A DNA stretch of 64,000 nucleotides from JALUZX01 sp964561605 (GTDB lineage: Bacteria; Planctomycetota; UBA1135; JALUZX01). Both the position numbers and the translations under genes were made by a program. The notes under the pieces were generated by a model that ran no database searches, was not told the DNA's origin, and saw only the letters and a list, made by a program, of their open reading frames with translations. The DNA lies in NCBI GenBank assembly GCA_964561605.1, contig CAZLQD010000013.1, positions 30,436 through 94,435 of the forward strand, given 5' to 3'. Numbering within the stretch: the stretch's first letter is position 1; each line of letters begins with the position of its first letter. Shown here one piece after another: positions 20,428 to 29,533 of the stretch.

Positions 20428-20467
20428 TCTCGATTCGTTGCCGGGCCGGAAGGCCTCCACTTTCGAA

Positions 20468-20543
20468 TGGTGGAGGCGACGGGATTCGAACCCACGACCT
20501 TCTGCTTGCAAAGCAGATGCTCTCCCAGCTGAGCTACGCCCCC
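20468..20543 (-). tRNA. tRNA-Ala (anticodon TGC)
   Basis: 76 nucleotides including an encoded CCA. The acceptor stem GGGGGCG/CGCCTCC contains the G3-U70 wobble pair that is the alanine identity element. The anticodon loop is TTTGCAA. D and T arms are standard (AGCTCAGCTGGGAGAGC; GGTTCGAATCC). It lies in the 16S-23S spacer. Confidence 0.97.
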
Positions 20544-20569
20544 ATCGGCTTCGAGGTCCCGCCTGAAAG

Positions 20570-20646
20570 TGGTGGGCCATTGTGGATTTGAACCACAGAC
20601 CTCCCGCTTATCAGGCGGACGCTCTAACCAACTGAGCTAATGGCCC
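20570..20646 (-). tRNA. tRNA-Ile (anticodon GAT)
   Basis: 77 nucleotides including encoded CCA. The acceptor is GGGCCAT/ATGGCCC, the anticodon loop is CTGATAA, and the T arm contains GGTTCAAATCC. It sits between 16S and tRNA-Ala, the classical spacer order. Confidence 0.97.
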
Positions 20647-20748
20647 ACCCAGGCTCCTCAGACCCCGCATCCAGCCCAAGAATAAGATAAGGATGGTTTC
20701 GAGCCTCCCGAGCCCGGATCTTCCGGAAGGTTTCCCTCCCGGCAGGCT

Positions 20749-22324
<1,576 letters not shown>

Positions 22325-22440
22325 AAAATTATTCTCATGCCGCGGCCGAGGCCGCGGTTGGGTTCAACCCCAACGATGGTCGCGCCGGAGCCGAAGCCCC
22401 GACATTTGATCCGAACTCAAATGAGGCTCAAAACCATCCT

Positions 22441-22454
22441 TGTTTTCAAAGATC
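22441..22454 (-). promoter_or_regulatory. boxA-like site in the 16S leader
   Basis: The minus strand reads GATCTTTGAAAACA, close to the boxA core TTCTTTGAAAAC and to the second copy before 23S at 20413-20427. It lies downstream of the promoter at 22504-22531, as expected for rRNA antitermination. Confidence 0.6.
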
Positions 22455-22503
22455 GTTTCCCCAGGGTCGTTCCTCCTGAGAACTTCCCCTCGGAGAGCGG
22501 CGC

Positions 22504-22531
22504 ATTGTGCCATTCCTTTACGGCTTGTCAA
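22504..22531 (-). promoter_or_regulatory. Probable rRNA operon promoter
   Basis: On the minus strand a perfect TTGACA (plus 22526-22531) and CACAAT (plus 22504-22509) are separated by 16 bases, the spacing typical of rRNA promoters. Transcription would start near 22497, giving a leader of about 170 bases that includes boxA. Confidence 0.6.
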
Positions 22532-22739
22532 GGGGGTGATCTAAAATTTTTTCCCCTTTCTTCGGCCGCTCAGGACCCGGGATTCACCCGGGCCGCCCGC
22601 CGTCGGGAAGGTCTTTTCCAAGGAACGACTGGAAGGGCTTTCCCAACCAGGGGGGGGAAAGGTAGGGTTGGAAGGCCCCTTAGTCAAGGCCCTGAAAAAA
22701 TTTTTTTCAACCCACTGTAATCAAAGGACTTAGGGAACC

Positions 22740-23477
22740 ATGAAAAACCAGATTCCTTCTTTCTCCTCCGGCCTTTTTCCCCGGCCCGCCCCTTCGGAGG
22801 CTCTCGCCCTCCCTCCTTCTGCGGTCCGCCGCCTCGACCGCTTCGCCATCGAAACCCTAGGGATCCCCGGGCCGGTCCTCATGGAGAACGCCTCCAGGGC
22901 CGTGGCCGCCCTGGTCAGGGAGAAGAGCCTCCCCTCCTCGAAGGTCCTGATCCTGGCGGGAAAGGGGAACAACGGGGGCGACGGGATGGCCGCCCACAGG
23001 CACCTCCACCCCGAGAGCCGCCTCCTCCTCCTGGGAGACCCGAAAGGCCTTTCCGGTGACGGGGCCCTCCAGTGGGAAATCCTGGAGAAGGCCGGCATCG
23101 CCCCCGAATGGACAGTGGATCCAGATCCCATCCTTCGAGCCCTGGAGGAACTCGGCCCCGAGGACATCCTGGTGGACGCCCTCTTCGGAACAGGGCTCTC
23201 CCGCCCCCTGCGGGACCCCTATTCCGCCGTAATCGAGGCAATCAACCGGTGCCGGGCCAGGGTCCTGGCCGTGGACGTGCCCTCCGGCCTGGATGCGGCT
23301 GAGGGGAAAATCCTGGGCGCCGCCGTCCGGGCCCGTTGGACCGTGACTTTCGCCGCCCCGAAGACGGGTTTCTACAGGGGAAAGGGCCCCGAGGTCTGCG
23401 GTGAGGTCTTCCTTGCCGGGATCGGGATCCCCTGGAAGGCCGTGGAGGCCTTCCTGGAGGCCCCCCGGGAAGACTGA
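22740..23477 (+). CDS. nnrE: NAD(P)H-hydrate epimerase (YjeF N-terminal type)
   Basis: Interconverts R and S forms of damaged, hydrated NAD(P)H so that a dehydratase can repair them. The domain shows MENASRAV, GKGNNGGDG (phosphate loop), DALFGTGLSRP and VDVPSGLDA, with FAAPKTGFY near the end. Its 245 residues cover only the epimerase domain; the fused C-terminal dehydratase of many bacteria is absent, so a separate partner is expected elsewhere. It is a single gene, divergent from the rRNA operon and convergent with the L,D-transpeptidase gene. Confidence 0.92.
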   Translation: MKNQIPSFSSGLFPRPAPSEALALPPSAVRRLDRFAIETLGIPGPVLMENASRAVAALVREKSLPSSKVLILAGKGNNGGDGMAAHRHLHPESRLLLLGDPKGLSGDGALQWEILEKAGIAPEWTVDPDPILRALEELGPEDILVDALFGTGLSRPLRDPYSAVIEAINRCRARVLAVDVPSGLDAAEGKILGAAVRARWTVTFAAPKTGFYRGKGPEVCGEVFLAGIGIPWKAVEAFLEAPRED

Positions 23478-23505
23478 GAGGGACGCCCCCCTGCGCCGGA
23501 GGTGC

Positions 23506-24612
23506 TCAGCGGATGAGCACCTCCGCCCCCTTGGGAAGGAAGGAGAAGAGTTCCTTCACGTCCTCGGGAAGCATCCGCACGCACCCCTGGGACTCCTCCT
23601 TGCCGATGGAGTCCCGCTCAGACTCCCTCGTTCCATGTATCCCAAATCCGGTATACCGGTCCGACTTCAACTTGATGAAGTAATCGCCAAGGGGATTGTC
23701 GGGATGGCCGTGGGGGATGGGGCCCTTCGTGGGATGCCACCATACGGGGTTCTTCTGCTTGAGCAGGACGGTGAACCTGGCCGAGGGGGTCTTTCCGTCC
23801 TTCCCCAGGCCGACCCTGTAGAACCGGACCAGGATGTCGTCCAGGAAGAGCTTGAGGATGAAGGACTTCTTCTCCACCACGACGTGGAACTTCCCCAGGG
23901 GGATCCTCAGGTTCTGGCCGGCCCTGAGCCGCTGGGCCGGAGTTCGATTTACGGCCTCCAAGAATCCTGCGGTGATCCGGTTCCCCTCGGCCCTCCCGAA
24001 GTGCCGGGCGATCCTTTCCAGGGCGTCCCCCCGTTTCACCTTGTAGGTCCTGGATCTCCAGGCCCCTCCCGGGTTGAAGAGAAGTTCGTCCATCACCCGG
24101 TTCAGGAGTCTCCTGACGCCTTCCAGCTCGGCCAGGTCGTCCTTCCCCAGAGGCCCCCTGGTCCAGGAATCCACCAGGTCGGTGAGGATCCGGGCGGCTC
24201 TCTCCAGTTCCCCGGCCCGGAAGGCCTTCCTGGCGGCCTTCTCCGCCAGTGCCCGGAATTCCCGGCTCGAGGCCAGCCGGGGCGCCTCGGCCTTCACGAT
24301 CCTGGCGGCCTCCTTCGTGTCGCCCCGGGAGAGGGTCCTTTCCAGCCTTCCCAGGCCGGCGTCGGCCGTCCTGGAAGGGCCGGCGGCCTTTCCTCCCTTC
24401 GGCCGGGGTGCGGCGGGAGTTGCTTCCCCCCCCTTCGGTTCCCCCGCCGGGGGCGATCCCCCCGAGCCGGGTTCCAGCGGGACCTGGGAGACCACTTCAC
24501 CTGCGACAGGGACGTCTTTCCCCGAGGCACGGGCCTCCTTGTCCCCCGCGAGAAAGCCGTATCCGAACCAGGCCGCAGCGGCCAGGACCAAGGTCAAGAG
24601 AACGTAACGCAT
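23506..24612 (-). CDS. L,D-transpeptidase (YkuD) with LysM domain
   Basis: Predicted periplasmic enzyme that makes 3-3 peptidoglycan crosslinks or attaches proteins to the wall. The 368 residues begin with an uncleaved-looking membrane helix (MRYVLLTLVLAAAAWFGYG). A Pro/Gly/Lys-rich linker and a helical segment follow, then a LysM domain (YKVKRGDALERIARHF to LRAGQNLRIP) and a C-terminal YkuD domain. The catalytic motif is intact: HGT followed by SQGCVRM, with the nucleophilic Cys. The ATG at 24612 has GGGAGG 8 bases upstream, and a longer upstream frame lacks support. This is evidence that the organism makes a peptidoglycan wall, once disputed for planctomycetes. Confidence 0.92.
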   Translation of the reverse strand: MRYVLLTLVLAAAAWFGYGFLAGDKEARASGKDVPVAGEVVSQVPLEPGSGGSPPAGEPKGGEATPAAPRPKGGKAAGPSRTADAGLGRLERTLSRGDTKEAARIVKAEAPRLASSREFRALAEKAARKAFRAGELERAARILTDLVDSWTRGPLGKDDLAELEGVRRLLNRVMDELLFNPGGAWRSRTYKVKRGDALERIARHFGRAEGNRITAGFLEAVNRTPAQRLRAGQNLRIPLGKFHVVVEKKSFILKLFLDDILVRFYRVGLGKDGKTPSARFTVLLKQKNPVWWHPTKGPIPHGHPDNPLGDYFIKLKSDRYTGFGIHGTRESERDSIGKEESQGCVRMLPEDVKELFSFLPKGAEVLIR

Positions 24613-24977
24613 CGCCGGGACCTCCCAGAACGTCCGCCGGAACCCGGGATCGAAGGCCCGCCCTTCCCGCCCGTGGGCCGTAAAAGGGGAGTCCTTCAGT
24701 CCGGTCCCGGCCCCCAACGCCCCCCGGGTCGGCCAACCTTTTCAGGGGGCGAATGGACCGCCCAAGAACTGGATCCAGAAGGTAGCACCCCCCCACCAAG
24801 AGGCCAAGTCGATTCTTTCCCGCCGGCAGGGCCGGGGACGACTCGTGAAGGAAAAAGGCTTCTCCCCCAGACACAGGCCGGAATGGCCGGCCCCCTTCAC
24901 GAGGACCGATCTTCTTTGTCGCCTTCGACCCAGGCGGACCGGGTCGCGGACGGGGGATGCCGTGCCCGAAAGGGTCG
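24613..24977. other. Intergenic region upstream of the L,D-transpeptidase gene
   Basis: 365 bases with no recognisable gene or RNA family. It contains GC-rich short inverted repeats (for example GGCCGGAATGGCCGGCC near 24882) and presumably the promoter of the L,D-transpeptidase gene, which I could not place. Confidence 0.45.
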
Positions 24978-25012
24978 AAAAAACCCTTCCCGGAACCCCG
25001 GGAGACTCCGGG
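24978..25012 (-). terminator. Terminator of the 6S RNA gene
   Basis: On the minus strand a CCCGGA/TCCGGG hairpin (plus 24989-25012) is followed after AAGGG by six T residues (plus A6 at 24978-24983). It begins about 17 bases past the predicted 6S RNA 3' end. Confidence 0.55.
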
Positions 25013-25028
25013 TGAGGAAAAAGAAATA

Positions 25029-25210
25029 CCCCCGCCTGTGCCGTGTGGGCCGGAATCGTCCTGAACCCTCGCTTCAAGGTGGGAACCTCATCGGGCACCC
25101 TCCTTTGTGCTCGCGCACCGGGCGGAATGCCGCGAAAGATAGGCTCCCCGCGCTGGGTCATCGGTTCAGACTTTACATCCGCGAGCGCCATCACGGACAC
25201 CGCAGGGGTC
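25029..25210 (-). ncRNA. ssrS: 6S RNA
   Basis: Predicted regulator that mimics an open promoter and binds the housekeeping RNA polymerase holoenzyme. The minus strand holds CACCTTGAAGCGAGGGTTCA, matching the most conserved 3' block of E. coli 6S (CACCTTGAACCAAGGGTTCA). The two ends are largely complementary (5' CCCC-TGCGGTGTCCGTG with 3' CACACGGCACAGG-CGGGG), forming the long closing stem. The length of about 182 nucleotides equals that of E. coli 6S. Its own promoter ends 7 bases upstream and a terminator follows. An apparent open frame across this segment has no protein features. Confidence 0.78.
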
Positions 25211-25217
25211 GAATTCA

Positions 25218-25246
25218 AGACTACCCCGAAACCTCCGGGGTGGCAA
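25218..25246 (-). promoter_or_regulatory. Promoter of the 6S RNA gene
   Basis: The minus strand has TTGCCA (plus 25241-25246), exactly 17 bases, then TAGTCT (plus 25218-25223). The predicted RNA 5' end at about 25210 lies 7 bases beyond the -10. The -35 also forms the loop of a perfect CTCCGGGG/CCCCGGAG hairpin (25233-25254) downstream of ileS. Confidence 0.55.
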
Positions 25247-25276
25247 CCCCGGAGCTCCGGGAAGGAAAGACCCCCA

Positions 25277-28200
25277 TCAGACCTTTTCGAGCCGGACCTT
25301 CACGGGGATTCCGTTGAGGTCCCACTCCTTCCAGCCTTCCCCCTCCTCCTCCCCGGGTGCCAGGACGCGGACCTCTTCCGCCAGGGTCTCACCGGATATC
25401 ATTTCCCGCCATTTCCCCACCGCCTCGGCCACGTCTTCCGGGCAGGAGACCTCGATCCGTATACGATCGCCGATGGCGAAGCCGGCCGCCTTTCTCTGGT
25501 TCTGGACCTTGCTGACCATCTCCCTCGCCAGGCCCTCCAGGCGAAGAGGCTCGTCCACCGTTGTATCCAGGACCACCGTATATCCTTGGTCCGCCGCCAC
25601 GGCGAAGCCCTCCTTCTCCTTCACGTCCAGCACCAGGTCTTCCGGACCGAGCCTCCAGGTAACGCCTTCCACCTCCAGGGTGATGCCTCCCGAACTCCGG
25701 ACCTCCTCGGCCCGCTCGGGGGAAAGGCCCTGGAGGGCCTTCTGGATCCCCTTGAGGGCCTTCCCTGCCTTCTTCCCCAGGACGGGGAAGTTGGGCTTCA
25801 CCCGGATCTCCCTGTAGGACCCGAGGTCCTTGGGGACCTCCATCTCCTTGATGTTCAGCTCCTCCAGGATCTGGGCCCGGAAGTCCGGATCCTCCAGGAC
25901 CTCCGGCGACCTGCCCGGCGGAAGCCCCACGAGGATCCTCCGCAGGGGCTGGCGCACCTTGAGGTTGTGTTCCGCCCGGACCTGCCTGCCCAGGCGCACC
26001 ACCTTGAGGACCACGTCCATCCCCTCTTCCAGGGCGGGATCCACCAGGTCCTCCTCGGGAAGGGGGAAGTCGGCCAGGTGAACCGACGGAGGATCGTCCT
26101 TGCGCCTCAGCTCCCGCCAGAGGGCGTCGGCGCTGAAGGGCATGGCCGGGGCGAAAAGGAGGGCCACGGTCCGCAGGGCCTCGGCAAGGGTGGCGTAGGC
26201 CGCCGCCTTGTCGCCGGATTCCGAGGCCTTCTCGGGCCCCCAGAACCGCTTTCTGCTCCTACGGATATACCAGTTCGAGAGTTCGTCCTCCAGGAAGGAA
26301 CGGACCGCACGGAGGGCCCTGGTGAGGTCGTAGTTCTCCATGCTCTCCAGGACCCCCTTCTTGAGAGTCTGCAGCCTGGAGAGGATCCACCTGTCGGCCC
26401 GGCCCCTCTCGGAGGGCGCCGGGGCGGGAAGGTCCGTCCGGTAGTCGTCCAGGTTGGCGTACTGGGCGAAGAACTGGAAAGAGTTCCACAAGGTGCCCAG
26501 GACCTTCCTGGCCACCTCCCCCACGCCGGCGGGATCGAACCTCTTGGGAAGGTGGGGCGGCCCCGAGGCCAGGAGGAAGAAGCGGAGGGGATCCACGCCG
26601 TGCTCCCCGATGACCTTCCAGGGATCCACGGTGTTCCCCAGCCTCTTGGACATCTTCCGCCCTTCCTTGTCCAGGATCAGGCCGTTCACCACGACGGCCT
26701 TGTAGGCCGGGCTGTCGAAGAGGAAGGTTCCGATCACATGTAGCGTATAGAACCAGCCCCTAGTCTGGTCCAACCCCTCTGCGATGAAGTCCGCCGGGAA
26801 CTGCTCCTTCTCCAGGAGTTCCTTGTTCTCGAAGGGATAGTGGTACTGGGCGTAGGGCATGGATCCCGAGTCGAACCAGCAGTCCGCCACGGCCGAGACC
26901 CGCTCCATGGTTCCCTTGCACCCCTCCCTGGTGCAGGGGAAACGGACCTCGTCCACGTAGGGCCGGTGGAGGTCCAGTTCCCCCTCCCAGGCCCCCCCGA
27001 GTTCCCCGAGCTCCGCCACGGAACCGACGGCGCGGACGTGCCCGCACTCCCGGCAGACCCAGAAGGGAAGAGGCGTTCCCCAGTAGCGGTCCCTGGAGAG
27101 GGCCCAATCCACGTTGTTCTCCAGCCACTCCCCGAAACGACCCTTCCCGATCTCCGGCGGCACCCACCGGATCTCGGCGTTCCGGGCGAGCATCCTCTCC
27201 TTGAGTTCGGTGGTCCGGATATACCAGGCCGGTGTTGCGAAGTACATGAGAGGCTGGTCGTCCCGCCAGCAATGGGGATAGCTGTGCTTCATGCGGATCG
27301 ACTCGAAGAGGAGCCCCCGGGCCTGGAGGTCACGGAGGACCTCCTTGTCGGCCTCCTTGAACCACTTCCCCTTCCATGGCCCCTTGGCCTCTTCGGTGAC
27401 CTTCCCGTCGGCACCCACGGCCATGACGGGGTAGAGCCCCTCCCGGCGGATCAGGTCCCAGTCCTCCTGCCCGTAGGCGGCCTGGTGGACGATCCCCGTT
27501 CCCTCCTCGGTGGAGACGAAGTCGGCTCCGCAGACCTTCCAAAGCTTCGGCTTCTCCTCCTCGGGAACGGGGATGTCCGGGAAGAGGCACTGGTAGCGAA
27601 GACCCAGGAGCTCCGCCCCCTTCCTGCTCTCCACGACCTCCGGGGCCTCGTCCCCGCCGAAGACGGCCTCAACCCGTTCCCGGGCCAGCCAGAGCCGCTC
27701 CTCGCCGGCCTCGGTCTCCCGGCGGACCAGGACGTATTCGATCTCCGGGTGGACCGCCAGGGCCACGTTGGAAAGGAGGGTCCAGGGCGTAGTGGTCCAG
27801 GCCAGGAAGAATACCCCCGGCACGGGCCGCCCCTCCCCGTCCAGGAGGGGAAAGCGTACCGTTGCGGAGGGATCCTCCACCTCCTTGTAGCCCAGGGCGA
27901 CCTCGTGGCTGGAGAGGCCCGTGCCGCACCGCGCGCAGTAGGGAAGGATCTTGTGTCCCCGGTAGATCAGGCCGGCGTCGAAGAAACGCTTCAGGATCCA
28001 CCAGACCGACTCGATGTATTCGTTGGAGCAGGTGATGTAGGCGTCCCCGTAGTCCAGCCAGAAACCGATCCGCTCGGAGAGCTTCTCCCACTCCTCCTTG
28101 TAGGTGAAGATGTTCTCCCTGCACTTGGCGTTGAAGCGGGCGATTCCGTACTCCTCGATCTGGGGCTTCCCGGAGATCCCGAGCTGCTTCTCCACCTCGA

Positions 28201-28483
28201 GTTCCACGGGGAGGCCGTGGGTGTCCCAGCCCGCCTTGCGGCGGACGAGCCTCCCCCGCATGTGCTGGAACCGGCAGACCGTGTCCTTGATGGTCCGGGA
28301 GAAGACGTGGTGGATTCCCGGCTTGCCGTTGGCCGTGGGCGGACCCTCGTAGAAGGCGAAGGGGGGAGCGTCCTTCCTCGCCTCCATGCACCGGCGGAAG
28401 AGGTCCTCCCGGCGCCAGGCCTCCAGGACCTCCCGTTCCAGCTCTTCCTGCTTCTTCTTCGCCAGGTCTTCCCGAAAAGCCAT
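25277..28483 (-). CDS. ileS: Isoleucyl-tRNA synthetase, long eukaryote-like type
   Basis: Charges tRNA-Ile and edits misactivated valine. The N-terminus has FYEGPPTANGKPGIHHV (HIGH variant GIHH). The editing domain shows AWTTTPWTLLSN, and the signature loop is GRKMSKRLGN. These features and the 1068-residue length match the IleRS2 type, which is generally less sensitive to mupirocin than the common bacterial form (family knowledge, not tested here). Cys pairs YCARCG, WVCREC and CTREGCKG may hold zinc. The start is the ATG at 28483, with GGAGG 6 bases upstream; the ATG two codons earlier abuts the ribosome binding site. Confidence 0.96.
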   Translation of the reverse strand: MAFREDLAKKKQEELEREVLEAWRREDLFRRCMEARKDAPPFAFYEGPPTANGKPGIHHVFSRTIKDTVCRFQHMRGRLVRRKAGWDTHGLPVELEVEKQLGISGKPQIEEYGIARFNAKCRENIFTYKEEWEKLSERIGFWLDYGDAYITCSNEYIESVWWILKRFFDAGLIYRGHKILPYCARCGTGLSSHEVALGYKEVEDPSATVRFPLLDGEGRPVPGVFFLAWTTTPWTLLSNVALAVHPEIEYVLVRRETEAGEERLWLARERVEAVFGGDEAPEVVESRKGAELLGLRYQCLFPDIPVPEEEKPKLWKVCGADFVSTEEGTGIVHQAAYGQEDWDLIRREGLYPVMAVGADGKVTEEAKGPWKGKWFKEADKEVLRDLQARGLLFESIRMKHSYPHCWRDDQPLMYFATPAWYIRTTELKERMLARNAEIRWVPPEIGKGRFGEWLENNVDWALSRDRYWGTPLPFWVCRECGHVRAVGSVAELGELGGAWEGELDLHRPYVDEVRFPCTREGCKGTMERVSAVADCWFDSGSMPYAQYHYPFENKELLEKEQFPADFIAEGLDQTRGWFYTLHVIGTFLFDSPAYKAVVVNGLILDKEGRKMSKRLGNTVDPWKVIGEHGVDPLRFFLLASGPPHLPKRFDPAGVGEVARKVLGTLWNSFQFFAQYANLDDYRTDLPAPAPSERGRADRWILSRLQTLKKGVLESMENYDLTRALRAVRSFLEDELSNWYIRRSRKRFWGPEKASESGDKAAAYATLAEALRTVALLFAPAMPFSADALWRELRRKDDPPSVHLADFPLPEEDLVDPALEEGMDVVLKVVRLGRQVRAEHNLKVRQPLRRILVGLPPGRSPEVLEDPDFRAQILEELNIKEMEVPKDLGSYREIRVKPNFPVLGKKAGKALKGIQKALQGLSPERAEEVRSSGGITLEVEGVTWRLGPEDLVLDVKEKEGFAVAADQGYTVVLDTTVDEPLRLEGLAREMVSKVQNQRKAAGFAIGDRIRIEVSCPEDVAEAVGKWREMISGETLAEEVRVLAPGEEEGEGWKEWDLNGIPVKVRLEKV

Positions 28484-28497
28484 TCCCATCCTCCCTT

Positions 28498-29508
28498 TCA
28501 CCAGGGATGGGCCCTTAGGGCCTCTTCGATCTCGAAGGCCACGGCCAGGGCCTTGCGGCCCTGGGCGCCCGTCACGGCGGGCTCCTTCCCGGTCTTCACG
28601 CAACGGGCGAAGTCCAGGAGCTCCTCCTTGAGGGGCTCGGCGTCCTTGGCGCGGATCTCCTTTACCGTGAGAAGTCCTTCGTAGACGAACTTCCAGAGGT
28701 CCTCGATCCGTGAGGGATCGATGCTGGAGAGGTCCAGCTTCCCCCGGTCCCAGCCCGGGCCCTTCTTGATCAATATTCCGTATTTCTTGCCGAAATCCAT
28801 GGAGACGTAGGAATCCTCGGCGAAGAGGCGGAACTTCCGGTCCGGGTGGAGGGCCACCCGGCTCGCCGTGAGGTGGGCCACCTCCCCCGAGGAGAAGATG
28901 AGCCTCGCCGTGGCCAGGTCCTCCTTCTCGGTGAAGACCCTTCCGCCGAAGGCCTCCACGTCCACCACGTCCCCCCCGCCCGTGAGGGAGAAGAGGATGT
29001 CCAGGTCGTGGATCATCAGGTCCTGGACGACCCCAACGTCCACGGACCGGAAGGTGAAGGGAGCCACCCGCTGGGCTTCCATGTAACGGGGCCGGATTCC
29101 CATCTCCCGGACCGCCGCGAGGATGGGGTTGAACCTCTCCACGTGTCCCACCTGGAGGGTCAACCCTCTCTTCCCGGCCGCCTCGATGAGACGGTCCGCC
29201 TCCTCCAGGGTCTTGGCCATGGGTTTCTCCACCAGGACGTGGACTCCCCTCTCCAGGAACCAGGAGGCCACCTCGAAGTGGGCCGACGTGGGAACGACCA
29301 CGCAGACCGCCCGGGGATCGCCGGGAAGCTTCCGGAAATCCGTGGTCCAGGGGACGCCGAACCTCTCCCCCACCTCCCGGGCCCGGTCCTCCCGGGAATC
29401 CGCCAGGGAGACCAGCTCGACCTCGGGAATTTCATGGAGGATCCTGGCGTGGGCCTTTCCCAGATGGCCCACACCCACCACCGAGACCCTGAGCTTGTCC
29501 TGATCCAA
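28498..29508 (-). CDS. Gfo/Idh/MocA-family oxidoreductase, possible lipid A sugar enzyme
   Basis: NAD(P)-dependent sugar oxidoreductase of 336 residues. The N-terminal Rossmann motif VGVGHLGKAHA, the EKPMAKT segment (catalytic Lys) and MIHDLDILF (substrate-binding Asp/His region) are present. It starts at a TTG (29508) with only a weak GAAGGGG ribosome binding site, 25 bases after the lpxC-fabZ stop, and ends 14 bases before ileS starts. Members of this family named GnnA oxidise UDP-GlcNAc at C3 in lipid A synthesis, and related genes sit beside lpx genes in several phyla. The neighbourhood makes a lipid A role plausible, but substrate cannot be read from the sequence, and no GnnB-type aminotransferase is nearby. 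Confidence 0.85.
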   Translation of the reverse strand: MDQDKLRVSVVGVGHLGKAHARILHEIPEVELVSLADSREDRAREVGERFGVPWTTDFRKLPGDPRAVCVVVPTSAHFEVASWFLERGVHVLVEKPMAKTLEEADRLIEAAGKRGLTLQVGHVERFNPILAAVREMGIRPRYMEAQRVAPFTFRSVDVGVVQDLMIHDLDILFSLTGGGDVVDVEAFGGRVFTEKEDLATARLIFSSGEVAHLTASRVALHPDRKFRLFAEDSYVSMDFGKKYGILIKKGPGWDRGKLDLSSIDPSRIEDLWKFVYEGLLTVKEIRAKDAEPLKEELLDFARCVKTGKEPAVTGAQGRKALAVAFEIEEALRAHPW

Positions 29509-29533
29509 AACCGCGCCCCTTCCCGGCCCCTTT

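Larger units (their letters stand above)
22325..22739. other. rRNA leader and divergent promoter region
   Basis: 415 bases between 16S and nnrE. They contain the rRNA promoter, a boxA-like site and AT-rich runs (for example A/T blocks near 22693-22710) that could serve as an upstream element. No gene is convincing here. No terminator is evident. Confidence 0.6.

Noticed and set aside
24742..25218. A 158-codon open frame on the minus strand
   Set aside because: It crosses the 6S RNA and its terminator, has no family motif, and its composition follows the RNA structure rather than codon usage of neighbours.
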